A stretch of DNA of 64,000 nucleotides from Chimaeribacter californicus (GTDB lineage Bacteria > Pseudomonadota > Gammaproteobacteria > Enterobacterales > Enterobacteriaceae). The notes beneath the pieces are model-generated. The model saw nothing but the letters and a program-made list of their open reading frames with translations, was not told the DNA's origin and made no database searches. Of the stretch, positions 35,253 through 44,085 are shown in pieces. The stretch's first letter is position 1. Each line of letters opens with the position of its first letter. The stretch is from positions 1 through 64,000 of the forward strand of contig NZ_PJZF01000013.1 of assembly GCF_002858675.1 (NCBI RefSeq), given 5' to 3'. Made by a program: the position numbers and the translations under genes.

Positions 35253-36548
35253 TCAGAGGATCTTCTGGGCCTGTTTCCGCAGCCCGGAGAAAATCGGATC
35301 GCTGATGAATGCCGGGAAACCGTTCGGCAGGTGGCGTTCTACGCGGGTAATGACCGCCTCGGTTTGTGCTGCCATCTCCTCAAGCAGATCGGCGGCCCGC
35401 GCGGCAGAAAACGCCACGCTTTTTGCCATCGCCACATAGTGGCGCGGCAGGATCGTCGCCCAATGGAAGTGACGGTTTTTGCCTCTTACCGCCATGGCCA
35501 TTTTCGCTTTTTGCGGGGCGATACCCGACGGGGTCATCAGCGGGTAGGCGGAGAGGATGTCATACAGCGGGGCCAGCCGGTACGCGCTGCCCGGCTCCAG
35601 GAACAGGCTGAAATTTTTGGCGTGCCCGTCGATGGCTGCCAGCAGCCAGAACAGGATCTGGCTGCGGAAAAAGGTCTCCCGGTCCGCGATCGCCTGTTGG
35701 GAGCCAAGCAGCAGTTTCATGCCGGCGGCAATGCCCGGCCCGCCGTCAGCCTCATATTTCAGGGCCGGAGCCACCCCCAGAGCCTGGCAGAAGTCCTCTT
35801 GCGGCAGGCGCATCAGCCAGCTGCCGTCCTGCGACCAGCGCCGGTCAAACCGCTCCACAATCAGCGCTTTCTGGTCATCAAAATGCGCGATTTCCGCATC
35901 CGGAACGCGGAAACCAAAAGCCCGCGCCAGTTGCAGGCAGAGCCACTCGTTTTCACAACTCTCGCTGAGATCGATGTTATTCGCCACGATATACCCGACC
36001 GGCAGCTTGAAAATATGGCTGGTCGGCGTACTGCCCCGCGGCCGGTACCATTGCTGGCGATAACGGAGCAGGGCGGTTTTTTCCTGCGCACCGGCGAGTG
36101 AAATACGGAAGTCATCACTCTCAGCCTCCATGCCCAGCGGGGCATACTGATAGCCCCGTAACAGTGCGGCGATCTGCGGTTCGCTGAGCGGGTCGGCATG
36201 AATTTCAGTGACCGGGTTAATAAACGTGCCGGTGGGGTAGAGCTGGATCGCGCCCACGCAGTCGCTGCCGATGCTGCTGAGCAGGTCAAAAGGCTGGCGG
36301 GTCGGGGTATGGAAACGTGCCTGAATACGGCCGCGCACGCGCTCATTATCGGGCAGCAGGTTATCGAAAAAGTTGTATACCACGTCCCCTTCAAAGCGCC
36401 CGGCCTGCAACGGCAATGAGAGTGAAATCGCCCGCGCGCCCGGCCGTGCCAGCCAGCTTTCATCGTAACGGAACGTCATGCCGCCACGTTTTTCAAGCTG
36501 CCCGACCACCAGCCCATTCAGGGCCACGGTGAGTTGCTGGCTTACCAT
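35253..36548 (-). CDS. hipA: HipA-family serine/threonine kinase toxin
   Basis: A 431-residue kinase of the persistence-toxin family. E. coli HipA phosphorylates glutamyl-tRNA synthetase; the target here is untested. Landmarks are NFFDNLLPDNERVR near residue 65, the glycine-rich SIGSDCVGA segment, FRISLAGAQEK, the lysine segment SHIFKLPVG, catalytic AIDGHAKNFS and the metal-binding LAPLYDILSA. The ATG at 36548 overlaps the hipB stop as ATGGTAA. It is convergent with rep and likely aids plasmid maintenance. Confidence 0.93.
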   Translation of the reverse strand: MVSQQLTVALNGLVVGQLEKRGGMTFRYDESWLARPGARAISLSLPLQAGRFEGDVVYNFFDNLLPDNERVRGRIQARFHTPTRQPFDLLSSIGSDCVGAIQLYPTGTFINPVTEIHADPLSEPQIAALLRGYQYAPLGMEAESDDFRISLAGAQEKTALLRYRQQWYRPRGSTPTSHIFKLPVGYIVANNIDLSESCENEWLCLQLARAFGFRVPDAEIAHFDDQKALIVERFDRRWSQDGSWLMRLPQEDFCQALGVAPALKYEADGGPGIAAGMKLLLGSQQAIADRETFFRSQILFWLLAAIDGHAKNFSLFLEPGSAYRLAPLYDILSAYPLMTPSGIAPQKAKMAMAVRGKNRHFHWATILPRHYVAMAKSVAFSAARAADLLEEMAAQTEAVITRVERHLPNGFPAFISDPIFSGLRKQAQKIL

Positions 36549-36787
36549 TCCTGATCCCACTGGGTTGGGGTGCCGGCATCACGCTGTTGCAGGTGCAGTT
36601 CAAGGTCTAATGCAGCCAGCAATTTAAACAGCGTTTCCAGCCGGGTGCCGCCCGGATGATTTTCAAACGCGGACAGCGTGGCCTGTTTGACACCAATAGT
36701 GGCGGCCGCCGCCTGTTGGCTGAGGTTTTTGGCTTTACGTTGGTTATGCATGGCCTGCGCCAGCATTTCTGGAGAGGTAATGTTCAT
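36542..36787 (-). CDS. hipB: HipB-family antitoxin, Xre-type repressor
   Basis: An 81-residue DNA-binding antitoxin with one HTH: LSQQAAAATIGVKQATLSAFE, shown here as two pieces LSQQAAAATIG and VKQATLSAFE (residues about 22-43). A short C-terminal tail ends in Trp, as in other HipB proteins. The start at 36787 is chosen because the three operators lie upstream of it and would otherwise be coding. It should neutralise HipA and repress the operon. Confidence 0.92.
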   Translation of the reverse strand: MNITSPEMLAQAMHNQRKAKNLSQQAAAATIGVKQATLSAFENHPGGTRLETLFKLLAALDLELHLQQRDAGTPTQWDQEW

Positions 36788-36801
36788 CGAAACACGCTCA
36801 T

Positions 36802-36875
36802 TATCCGGAATAGGGGATAAGCATGATTTTATCCCCTTTAGGGGATAACACAAGTTTTATCCTCTACAAGGGATA
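36802..36875. promoter_or_regulatory. Three HipB operators, 28 bp apart
   Basis: TATCC-N8-GGATA occurs at 36802-36819, 36830-36847 and 36858-36875. This is exactly the consensus known for E. coli HipB, and the start-to-start spacing is 28 bp each time. They cover the hipBA promoter. Confidence 0.92.
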
Positions 36876-36969
36876 ATCAGGGTTTTTTAGGTAAATTTAG
36901 GGCATCATGCCGCTAAAACAGATGAAAATGGCCATGATTTCCTTCATGGGCTTTCTCGGGTGAGTTACG

Positions 36970-37536
36970 TTATTCCTCGATTAACCTGCGTAATAATCCG
37001 GCGACCAGCGGTAATTCACAGAAGCCGTCGCGGTCAAGAAAATGACCGCTCTCCGGCAGCCCATAAAACGGCGCATTAAGCTGCTGGCTGAGGCGCAGGG
37101 TCAGGGCAGGCGGCACAATCTCATCGTTCAGCGAGGCTATCACCATCCGGTGGGGCACATGCTCGATGATGTGCGTCGTGTCGAGTGGGGCACGGGTGAA
37201 CGCGTCCAGTTCCGGCAGGGCAGGCACCGGCTCACTGAACCCCGATACCATTATCACGCCGCCGGCATGGTTGCCGGGCGGTTGTTGGTTCAGGTAGCGC
37301 AGGGTGGTAATGCAACCGAGGCTATGCCCGACGAACCAGGTCTCGCCGTCAACCTCACCGACGGCCGCCTGCAAGGCAGAAAGCCATGCGGCGTCGTCCG
37401 GAGCCATCGGATCAGGCGTCGCCGGGACATGCACTGCCATCCCCAGTAACTCAGCCTCTTTTTTGAGCCAGCCAAACCAGTGGTGATCGGGGCCAGCCAT
37501 AAAACCGTGCACAATAAACAGCCTTTTTGACGTCAT
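36970..37536 (-). CDS. Small alpha/beta hydrolase (RBBP9/YdeN family)
   Basis: A 188-residue serine hydrolase fold. The nucleophile elbow is VGHSLGCITT, the aspartate is probably in SLNDEIVPP and the catalytic histidine in PESGHFLDRDG. It is shorter than classical esterases, as expected for the RBBP9/YdeN family, whose substrates are poorly known. AAGGAG precedes ATG 37536. It lies 96 bp after the FAD oxidase gene on the same strand and may belong to that operon. Confidence 0.88.
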   Translation of the reverse strand: MTSKRLFIVHGFMAGPDHHWFGWLKKEAELLGMAVHVPATPDPMAPDDAAWLSALQAAVGEVDGETWFVGHSLGCITTLRYLNQQPPGNHAGGVIMVSGFSEPVPALPELDAFTRAPLDTTHIIEHVPHRMVIASLNDEIVPPALTLRLSQQLNAPFYGLPESGHFLDRDGFCELPLVAGLLRRLIEE

Positions 37537-37632
37537 CTTTCCGCTCCTTGTGAGACATTCCCTCTGAAACGTAACGTAATTCGCAGGCCGTTTCATCAGG
37601 AAGCTGAACATCAGCAGCGGCACATATCCTTT

Positions 37633-38925
37633 TCAGAAGCGGTCAAACCGGTACAGAGACGGATCGATAAGAGGGGCCTGGCCGGACACCATATCCGCCG
37701 CCAGTTGCCCGGCGGCGGGGGCGGTGCCGAAACCATGCCCGGAAAACCCGGTGGCGACCGTCAGGCCGGGCAGGGCGGCGACCGGCCCGATCACCGGGTT
37801 GGAATCCGGCGTGACATCAATCACGCCCGCCCAGGCCTCTTCAATTTCCGCCCGTTCAAATGCCGGCCACGCCGCCATCAGGTTAGTCATCGCTTCCCGG
37901 TTAAGCACCGGGTTAGCCTGCGGGTCCAGGGTGCGGACACGTTCAAACGGTGAGGCTTTTTTCGTGCCCCAGCGGCGCGGCAGGGCCAGATCTTTCAGGA
38001 AATCTTTCCCCAGTGAGATACGCAGAAAATCCCGCTGCGTGCGGAGCTGGGGCAGGTAACGCGGCCCCAGCAGCAGGTGATCCAGCGTCAGGGAGGCATC
38101 AAGCGCACCCCGCTGGGTGATGATAAAACCGCCGTCCTTGTGCTTACGGAAGGAGAAATCGGGCGCGCCCACCGCAATTTCGGTCGGCCCTGCCATGGGT
38201 TTGGTGCGCAGCACGGAGCAGATAAGCGGCAGCGTCGGCAGGGAAATGCCGAGGTTGCCGAGGAAGCGCCGCGACCACAGCCCGCCCGCCAGCAGCACCT
38301 GTTCACAGCGGATCTCGCCTTGTTCCGTGACCACACCGCTGACCTTCCCGCCTGCTGTCGTGAGGCTGCGCACCGCACAGTTCTCCACGATCACCACGCC
38401 TCTGGCGATGGCCGCTGCGGCAATCGCGCTGGCCGCCAGCGTTGGCTCTGCCCGCCCGTCGCTGGCGGTGTAAATCCCACCGGCCCACTGCCCGCGCCCC
38501 CCGGGTACACGGGCAGCGATCTCCGCCCGGCTCAGCAGGCGGGAGTTGAGCGAAAGATCGCTGACTGAGGTCAGCCAGTTCTCATGCATCGCCATCTGCG
38601 CCTCTGTGCGGGCCACAAACATAATCCCGGCCTGCCGGTAGCCTACGTCGCGCCCCACGCGTTCAGGCAGCGCGGCCCAGAGCCGGTCAGCGGCCAGCGC
38701 CAGGGGGATGTCCCCGGCGTGGCGGCTGGTTTTACGCACCCAGCCAAGGTTGCGTGATGACTGCTCCCCCGCCAGGCGGCCTTTTTCCAGCAGTACCACC
38801 GGAATATTGCGCTCGGCCAGCGTCAGCGCGGCGGTCAGGCCGACGATGCCGCCGCCAATCACCACCACGTGGGTGGACGCGGGGAACCCGGTGGCGGTGC
38901 GCACCGGGGTAATAGCTGGAGCCAT
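37633..38925 (-). CDS. FAD-dependent oxidoreductase, D-amino-acid/glycine oxidase fold
   Basis: A 430-residue flavoenzyme with the FAD motif VVVIGGGIVGLTAALTLAE near residue 24, the GEQSSRNLGWVRKTSR loop and the C-terminal TGFSGHGFGTAPAAG. DAO-fold enzymes oxidise amines or amino acids to imines. The next upstream genes encode RidA, which hydrolyses imines, and an ornithine cyclodeaminase-like protein, so an imine-producing step is credible. The start at 38925 follows AGAGG. Confidence 0.9.
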   Translation of the reverse strand: MAPAITPVRTATGFPASTHVVVIGGGIVGLTAALTLAERNIPVVLLEKGRLAGEQSSRNLGWVRKTSRHAGDIPLALAADRLWAALPERVGRDVGYRQAGIMFVARTEAQMAMHENWLTSVSDLSLNSRLLSRAEIAARVPGGRGQWAGGIYTASDGRAEPTLAASAIAAAAIARGVVIVENCAVRSLTTAGGKVSGVVTEQGEIRCEQVLLAGGLWSRRFLGNLGISLPTLPLICSVLRTKPMAGPTEIAVGAPDFSFRKHKDGGFIITQRGALDASLTLDHLLLGPRYLPQLRTQRDFLRISLGKDFLKDLALPRRWGTKKASPFERVRTLDPQANPVLNREAMTNLMAAWPAFERAEIEEAWAGVIDVTPDSNPVIGPVAALPGLTVATGFSGHGFGTAPAAGQLAADMVSGQAPLIDPSLYRFDRF

Positions 38926-38969
38926 AAAACACCTCTTCAAATCGGGTTGCCGGGAGGGGCAGGCGGAGC

Positions 38970-39386
38970 TTACAGGGTAATGGTTTCCACATCGGCCTGG
39001 GATGCGCCGTGGTAAGCCGTGACCTCGATTTCAACCTTGTAGACCGTTGAGCCGAGCGGCGGGCAAGTCACGGTGGAGGCCGGGTTAATGCCGTGGAATT
39101 TGTCACCGATGATCGCCATCACCGCCGGGACATCGGCCGGGTCCTGGATAAACACCCGGGAGGCGATCACATCGGCCAGCGTGGCGCCCACGGCCGCCAG
39201 CGCGGCTTCGATATTGGCAAACACCTGGTGCGTCTGGTCGGTGACCGCCTCCGGGATGGTTTTGGTCGCGGGGTTGCGCCCGGCAGTATTGGAGACGTAG
39301 ATCCAGTTATCGACGTTGACGAGGCGTGAATAGCTGGCTTTTTGCTCAAAAACAGAACCTGTAGTGACTTTGGTTATTTTGGTCAT
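38970..39386 (-). CDS. RidA-family enamine/imine deaminase
   Basis: A 138-residue Rid-superfamily protein, expected to be a trimer. The conserved arginine of the imine-deaminase site is probably R107-like in VIASRVFIQDP, and CPPLGSTVYKVEIEVTA is the typical C-terminus. It sits between FAD oxidase and ornithine cyclodeaminase-like genes, so it may clear imine intermediates. The start at 39386 is preferred over 39398 because GGA lies at a usable distance. Confidence 0.88.
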   Translation of the reverse strand: MTKITKVTTGSVFEQKASYSRLVNVDNWIYVSNTAGRNPATKTIPEAVTDQTHQVFANIEAALAAVGATLADVIASRVFIQDPADVPAVMAIIGDKFHGINPASTVTCPPLGSTVYKVEIEVTAYHGASQADVETITL

Positions 39387-39455
39387 GGTGTTTTCCATCA
39401 GATAAAAGGGCAGCGCCGCGCACTGCCGGAATGTATATCGGCAGGGTGATACGTT

Positions 39456-40595
39456 TCAGCGTAATGCAGGGGATTCCCACAGGTTGAGGGTGACGCCGAT
39501 GCCTTTCTCTCGGGCATTGCGGTAGACCACCGTGCCCCAGGCCACATCCTCCACCGGCATACCGCCCACGGACATCAGGATGATTTCGTCGTCGTTCAGG
39601 CGGCCCGGCGCGTCACCGGCGACGATTTTGCCGATGTCCTCCAGCTGGTCGCGGGTTATTTTCCCCTCGGCCAGCATGTCCATAAACCGCACGCCGATCA
39701 CCGGGATAGTGTGGTGCGCCGGCTTCGGCACTTCGTCATACCAGGCCTGGTACAAGCCGGTGTTATCCAACACCTTACGTACCTCAGGCTGTTCCATGCC
39801 TTCATCGATATTGCACAGGGCCGGCATAGCGAGAAACGCGCCCGGCTTCACCCATTCGCGTTTTACCAGCGGGTAGGTGGCCGGGTCACCGACTTCGCCT
39901 GAGCTGCAATAGGTGACGATGTCCGCACCGCGCACCACCTCTTCCAGCGTATCGACCACCCGCACCTGGGTAATCTGCGGGTAGGTCTGGCTGACCCAGG
40001 AGAGAAAGTCATCCAGATTTTTGCGGCCGCGCCCTTTCACCTGAAGGGTATCGATCTGCGGGCAAACCGCGATAAACGCGGCAACGGCGGTTTTCCCCAT
40101 CACGCCCGGCCCCAGCAGGCCAATCACTTTGGCATCACGGCGCGCCAGGTGGCGTGCGCCCACCCCCGGCACCGCACCGGTACGGTAGGCGGAGAGCAGG
40201 TTGGCAGACATAAATGCCAGCGGCGCGCCGGTGTCGGCGTCGCTGAGGGTGAACATCAGGATGGAGCGCGGCAGCCCTTTCTGCCGGTTCTCGATATTCG
40301 AGCCGTACCATTTCACCCCGGCGGTACAGAAGCTGCCGCCCAGGTAGGCGGGCATCGCCATCATCCGGCGATCGGCAGTGGGTTTCGGCATGGCGGGAAA
40401 GGGCGAGTGCTCAGGAAAGGTCACCATCGCCCCGTGTGAGTCGTTATTCGGCCCGGCCATGCGGTAGTCACCCCGGTAGAGCAGGCCGAACATCTCTTCC
40501 ATGGTATCCACACAGGCTGCCATATCCGTGACCCCGGCGCGGATCATGTCCGGCTCGGAAAGGTAGATAAAATCAATGTGCGTCGAATCTGTCAT
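39456..40595 (-). CDS. Ornithine cyclodeaminase/mu-crystallin family protein
   Basis: A 379-residue NAD(P)-binding enzyme. The Rossmann motif GLLGPGVMGKTAVAA lies near residue 158, with AGVKWYGSN before it. Family members deaminate ornithine, reduce ketimines or act as amino-acid dehydrogenases. Proteins of this subgroup have been labelled tyramine oxidase subunit B in databases, but I cannot support that from sequence. First gene of the leftward operon with RidA and the FAD oxidase, and divergent from an AraC regulator. Confidence 0.88.
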   Translation of the reverse strand: MTDSTHIDFIYLSEPDMIRAGVTDMAACVDTMEEMFGLLYRGDYRMAGPNNDSHGAMVTFPEHSPFPAMPKPTADRRMMAMPAYLGGSFCTAGVKWYGSNIENRQKGLPRSILMFTLSDADTGAPLAFMSANLLSAYRTGAVPGVGARHLARRDAKVIGLLGPGVMGKTAVAAFIAVCPQIDTLQVKGRGRKNLDDFLSWVSQTYPQITQVRVVDTLEEVVRGADIVTYCSSGEVGDPATYPLVKREWVKPGAFLAMPALCNIDEGMEQPEVRKVLDNTGLYQAWYDEVPKPAHHTIPVIGVRFMDMLAEGKITRDQLEDIGKIVAGDAPGRLNDDEIILMSVGGMPVEDVAWGTVVYRNAREKGIGVTLNLWESPALR

Positions 40596-40765
40596 GCCGG
40601 TACCCCTGTTTCAGTGAGTTGCGCCTGGTCAGCGCGATGAACGGGGTTATCAATAACGCGGGCGGCAACCGGCTGTATTGAAGATTTGCGACAAGGCAAA
40701 CAGTGGCAGCTGGCATCCGGCTTGCATGGTTCATGGTTATCGCCCCGCTACCCGAGAACCTGACA

Positions 40766-41599
40766 ATGCCAGATGCCCTGCTTACCCGCCGCCATGCCGT
40801 TATCCACCCTGAGCAGCCCTGGTTTGTGCTCAGCGCTGCCCGGCACTACACCGTCATGGGATCCGAGAACCCGGCGATCTCCCATTTCTACCGGTTTGAC
40901 AGGGCACCCATGGCCGGCATGACGCTGGCGATCCCTGACGGCTGTGTGGACATCCTGTTTGACTGTGACGCCACCCGGCCGATGGCCAGGGTGTGCGGCA
41001 CCACGCTGGAAGCGCGCAGTGCCGAGCTGAAAGCGGGTCATCACTATTTTGGGGTGCGCTTCGCCCCCGGCGTGATGCCCGATTTCCTGGATGTGATGGC
41101 GGAAGAACTCACCGACCGGGAGTTCGGTTTTCTGGACGTGATCCCCGGCGCGCGCCCGGCCTTTGAACACATTGTGGAAAATACGCTGTTTTCACAGCAG
41201 GTGGCGCTGTTTAACCACTACTTCACCCGGCGGCTGACCCGTAAATCCTCTGCCGTGACCTCGCAGAGCCTGCGTGCAATCCGCGGGCTGCGGGGCAACA
41301 TCCGGGTTGAGCAGCTGGCGGCGCTGACCGGCTACACCTGCCGCACCCTCCAGCGCCAGTTCCGGCAGGACACCGGCCTGTCACCCAAAGCCTTCAGCCG
41401 CATTATCCGCTGCCAGTCCGCCCTGAACTGCCTCCACCAGCCGGAATCGCCCGCCTGCTCCGATCTGGCGCTGGATCTGGGGTTCAGTGACCAGTCCCAC
41501 TTCCTGCGGGAGTTCAAAAAGCTGGTCAGCACCACGCCGCTGGACTACCAGCGCCGTATCCTGCACGAGGCTTACCGGGAGCGCCTCTGCTACCACTGA
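40766..41599 (+). CDS. AraC-family transcriptional regulator
   Basis: A 277-residue regulator. The N-terminal part is a DUF6597/AraC-effector-like region (PDGCVDILFD is typical). The C-terminal double HTH (about residues 180-265) contains RTLQRQFRQDTGLSPKAFSRI and LALDLGFSDQSHFLREFKK. It is divergent from the oxidase operon and upstream of the permease gene, so it probably controls both. ATG 40733 and the upstream frame to 40703 are alternative starts; none has a strong ribosome site. Confidence 0.9.
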   Translation: MPDALLTRRHAVIHPEQPWFVLSAARHYTVMGSENPAISHFYRFDRAPMAGMTLAIPDGCVDILFDCDATRPMARVCGTTLEARSAELKAGHHYFGVRFAPGVMPDFLDVMAEELTDREFGFLDVIPGARPAFEHIVENTLFSQQVALFNHYFTRRLTRKSSAVTSQSLRAIRGLRGNIRVEQLAALTGYTCRTLQRQFRQDTGLSPKAFSRIIRCQSALNCLHQPESPACSDLALDLGFSDQSHFLREFKKLVSTTPLDYQRRILHEAYRERLCYH

Positions 41600-41746
41600 C
41601 TGCCCTAAAAGGGTGCGGCCGCTGCACCTTTGCGCTGTCCGATTTTTTCTATCCCGGCCGCACGCGCTGATGAATGATTCCGGTGAGTCACCTGCCTCAG
41701 GAACCAACACCTGAGTAACTTCTCACTGACAGGAAAGGCACCGGCG

Positions 41747-43192
41747 ATGAGCAATGTAATTGATTCAGATAACACAGCGGCTCCGGGCGTCACCGGCAAC
41801 GCGCAAGCCAGCGGCGGTTTACGCAAGAACACGCTGGGTCTCTTTTCTCTGGTTTTCTTTGTGGTGGCGGCCGCCTCGCCCCTGACCGGGGTGGTCGGTG
41901 GCCTGCCGGTGGCGATTTTTACCGGTAACGGTGGGGGCATTCCGGTGGTGTACATCGCGGCCTGCCTGATCCTGATGCTGTTCTCGGTGGGCTACATCGC
42001 CATGAGCCGCCATGTGAAAAGCGCCGGCGCGTTTTACACCTACATCGCCACCGGCCTGGGGGAACACTGGGGCGGCCCGGCGTCAGTGCTGGCGCTGCTG
42101 GCGTACTGCGCCATCCAGACCGCAGTGGTAGCGATGCTGGGCTTCTTCACCCAGCTGTTTCTGGCACAGCACCTGGGCATAGAGGTGCCCTGGTGGGCGC
42201 TGAGTATGCTGTGTGTGGTGATCGCCTGGGTGCTGGGGATTAAGCGGGTGGAGGTCGGCGGAAAGCTGCTGGGCGTGCTGATGCTGGCGGAAGTGGCGAT
42301 TGTGCTGCTGACCGACGTCATGCTGCTGGTCAACAAGAGCGGGCCGCTGACCTTCGCCTCCTTTCAGCCGTCGGTATTTCTGCACGGCAACTTAGGCATC
42401 GCCTTTATCTTTGCCATTGCCGCTTTTATCGGGTTTGAGTCCACGGCGATCTATGCCGAAGAGTGCCGCGACCCACAAAAAACGGTGCCGCGTGCCACGG
42501 TCTGCGCCCTGTTGCTGATCACTGCATTTTTCTGCTTTACCAGCTGGGCGCTGGTGCAGGCCTACGGTTTTGACGAACTGGTGACGATCGCCCGCCGCGA
42601 CCCGGGGAATTTCGTGTTTGACATCACCCGCCAGTATGTCGGCCAGTGGGCGGTGGACACCATGTCCGTCCTGCTGATCACCAGCCTGTTCGCTGCGGCG
42701 CTGGCTTTCCATAACAATATTTCACGCTACATTTTCAGCATCAGCCGTGACGGCCTGATCTGGAAAGAGCTGTGCCGCACCCACCCGACCAACGGCACTC
42801 CGCATAACGCCAGCCACCTGCACAGCGTGATCCTGCTGTTAATGCTGGTGGGGATGGGCAGCACCAACCTGGACCCGATGGTGCACATTTTCGCCTTTGG
42901 CTCGGCTATCGCGACCCTGTGCATTATGGTGCTTCAGGTGGGCGTCTCGGCGGCAGTGATCGTGTTCTTCCGGCGTACTCACGCGCCGGGCAGCAGTGCA
43001 TGGCGCACCTTCTGGGCGCCGTTGCTGGCCCTGACCGGCATGTCCGCCACCCTCATAATGATGGTCATGAACCTGCAACTGCTCAGCGGCAGCGACTCCC
43101 CGCGGGTGCAGCTCATCCCCTGGGGGATCGCCGTCTGCGCCGTCGCTGGGTATGTGCTGTCCCGCCGCCGCCGGGTCAGTACCCCGCCCTGA
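41747..43192 (+). CDS. APC-family amino acid permease
   Basis: A 481-residue transporter with 12 predicted membrane segments and the family signature FIGFESTAIYAEECRDP. AGGAAAGG precedes ATG 41747. It follows the AraC gene and precedes a putative oxygenase gene on the same strand. Together with the divergent oxidase operon it should import the amino acid or amine that those enzymes process. Confidence 0.9.
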   Translation: MSNVIDSDNTAAPGVTGNAQASGGLRKNTLGLFSLVFFVVAAASPLTGVVGGLPVAIFTGNGGGIPVVYIAACLILMLFSVGYIAMSRHVKSAGAFYTYIATGLGEHWGGPASVLALLAYCAIQTAVVAMLGFFTQLFLAQHLGIEVPWWALSMLCVVIAWVLGIKRVEVGGKLLGVLMLAEVAIVLLTDVMLLVNKSGPLTFASFQPSVFLHGNLGIAFIFAIAAFIGFESTAIYAEECRDPQKTVPRATVCALLLITAFFCFTSWALVQAYGFDELVTIARRDPGNFVFDITRQYVGQWAVDTMSVLLITSLFAAALAFHNNISRYIFSISRDGLIWKELCRTHPTNGTPHNASHLHSVILLLMLVGMGSTNLDPMVHIFAFGSAIATLCIMVLQVGVSAAVIVFFRRTHAPGSSAWRTFWAPLLALTGMSATLIMMVMNLQLLSGSDSPRVQLIPWGIAVCAVAGYVLSRRRRVSTPP

Positions 43193-43358
43193 TTTTCCCC
43201 CGACGGGCGCGGCCGGTAGTCAGGGCGCGCCCGCCCCTGTGGCTTCCCCACGATAAACAAAGACCTGCGATCAAGTGTCTGGTATCCTCTCTAAGATTAT
43301 TCCTAATACACTGCGGTGTGCGGCGGTTTGCCCGCTGAAAATAGCCTGGAGCTGTACC

Positions 43359-44042
43359 ATGTCATCTGTCCCTGCATCATCCTTTCCTGACTTGCTGAAC
43401 CCGCAGGATATCCGCATTCAACGCCTGTTCGTCACGCCGCTGGCGCTGGTCGAACACCCCGCTGCGGCGGAACTCAATGCGGCGCTGAAAGCGGAAATTG
43501 CCCAGCGGCAGGCAGAGGACAACCTTGGCGTGCGGCACAGCAACGTCGGGGGCTGGCAGTCCGCCGCTGATTTCACCCAGTGGCCGGGTGCCGGGGCGGT
43601 AGCACTGACGGCATTTGCCCGCGCGCTGGCCTACGAGCTGACGGCCGTGCAGCACCCGGAACAGGGGCTGGTGCTGCCGGAGTTTGACTGGAAAATCAAC
43701 GCCTGGGCGAACGTTAACCAGGCCGGCAATGCCAATGCCCTGCACGCCCACCCCGGCGCGTTCTGGTCGGGCGTCTACTGGGTGGATGACGGCCACAGCG
43801 GGGCGGAAGAAGCGGCGACCGGCGGCGAACTGGAGTTCCACGATCCGCGCGGTGTGCTGCCTTCCATGTATAACCCGGAGCTGCGGATGCGCATCGCCGA
43901 CTGCCTGAGCGCCGGGTTAACCACCGCCATCACGCCGAAAAGCGGCACCCTGGTAATGTTCCCCTCGTGGCTGCAACATGCCGTCACGCGGGTCACCGCC
44001 ACCCGCCCACGCATCTCCATTGCGTTTAATTTCAGCCTGTAA
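43359..44042 (+). CDS. Putative 2OG-Fe(II) oxygenase (TIGR02466-like)
   Basis: A 227-residue protein with the double-stranded beta-helix pattern of Fe(II)/2-oxoglutarate dioxygenases: candidate iron ligands in NALHAHPGAF and a second histidine in MFPSWLQHAV, with an arginine in TRPRISIAFNF positioned to bind 2-oxoglutarate. The acidic ligand is less certain (GGELEFHDPRG). GGAG lies 9 bp before ATG 43359; the frame is open upstream without a site. It may hydroxylate the imported substrate. Family function is unproven. Confidence 0.75.
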   Translation: MSSVPASSFPDLLNPQDIRIQRLFVTPLALVEHPAAAELNAALKAEIAQRQAEDNLGVRHSNVGGWQSAADFTQWPGAGAVALTAFARALAYELTAVQHPEQGLVLPEFDWKINAWANVNQAGNANALHAHPGAFWSGVYWVDDGHSGAEEAATGGELEFHDPRGVLPSMYNPELRMRIADCLSAGLTTAITPKSGTLVMFPSWLQHAVTRVTATRPRISIAFNFSL

Positions 44043-44085
44043 GGGCCGCAAAAACCTGGAGAACGGATATGGCTCATCCCGTTCG

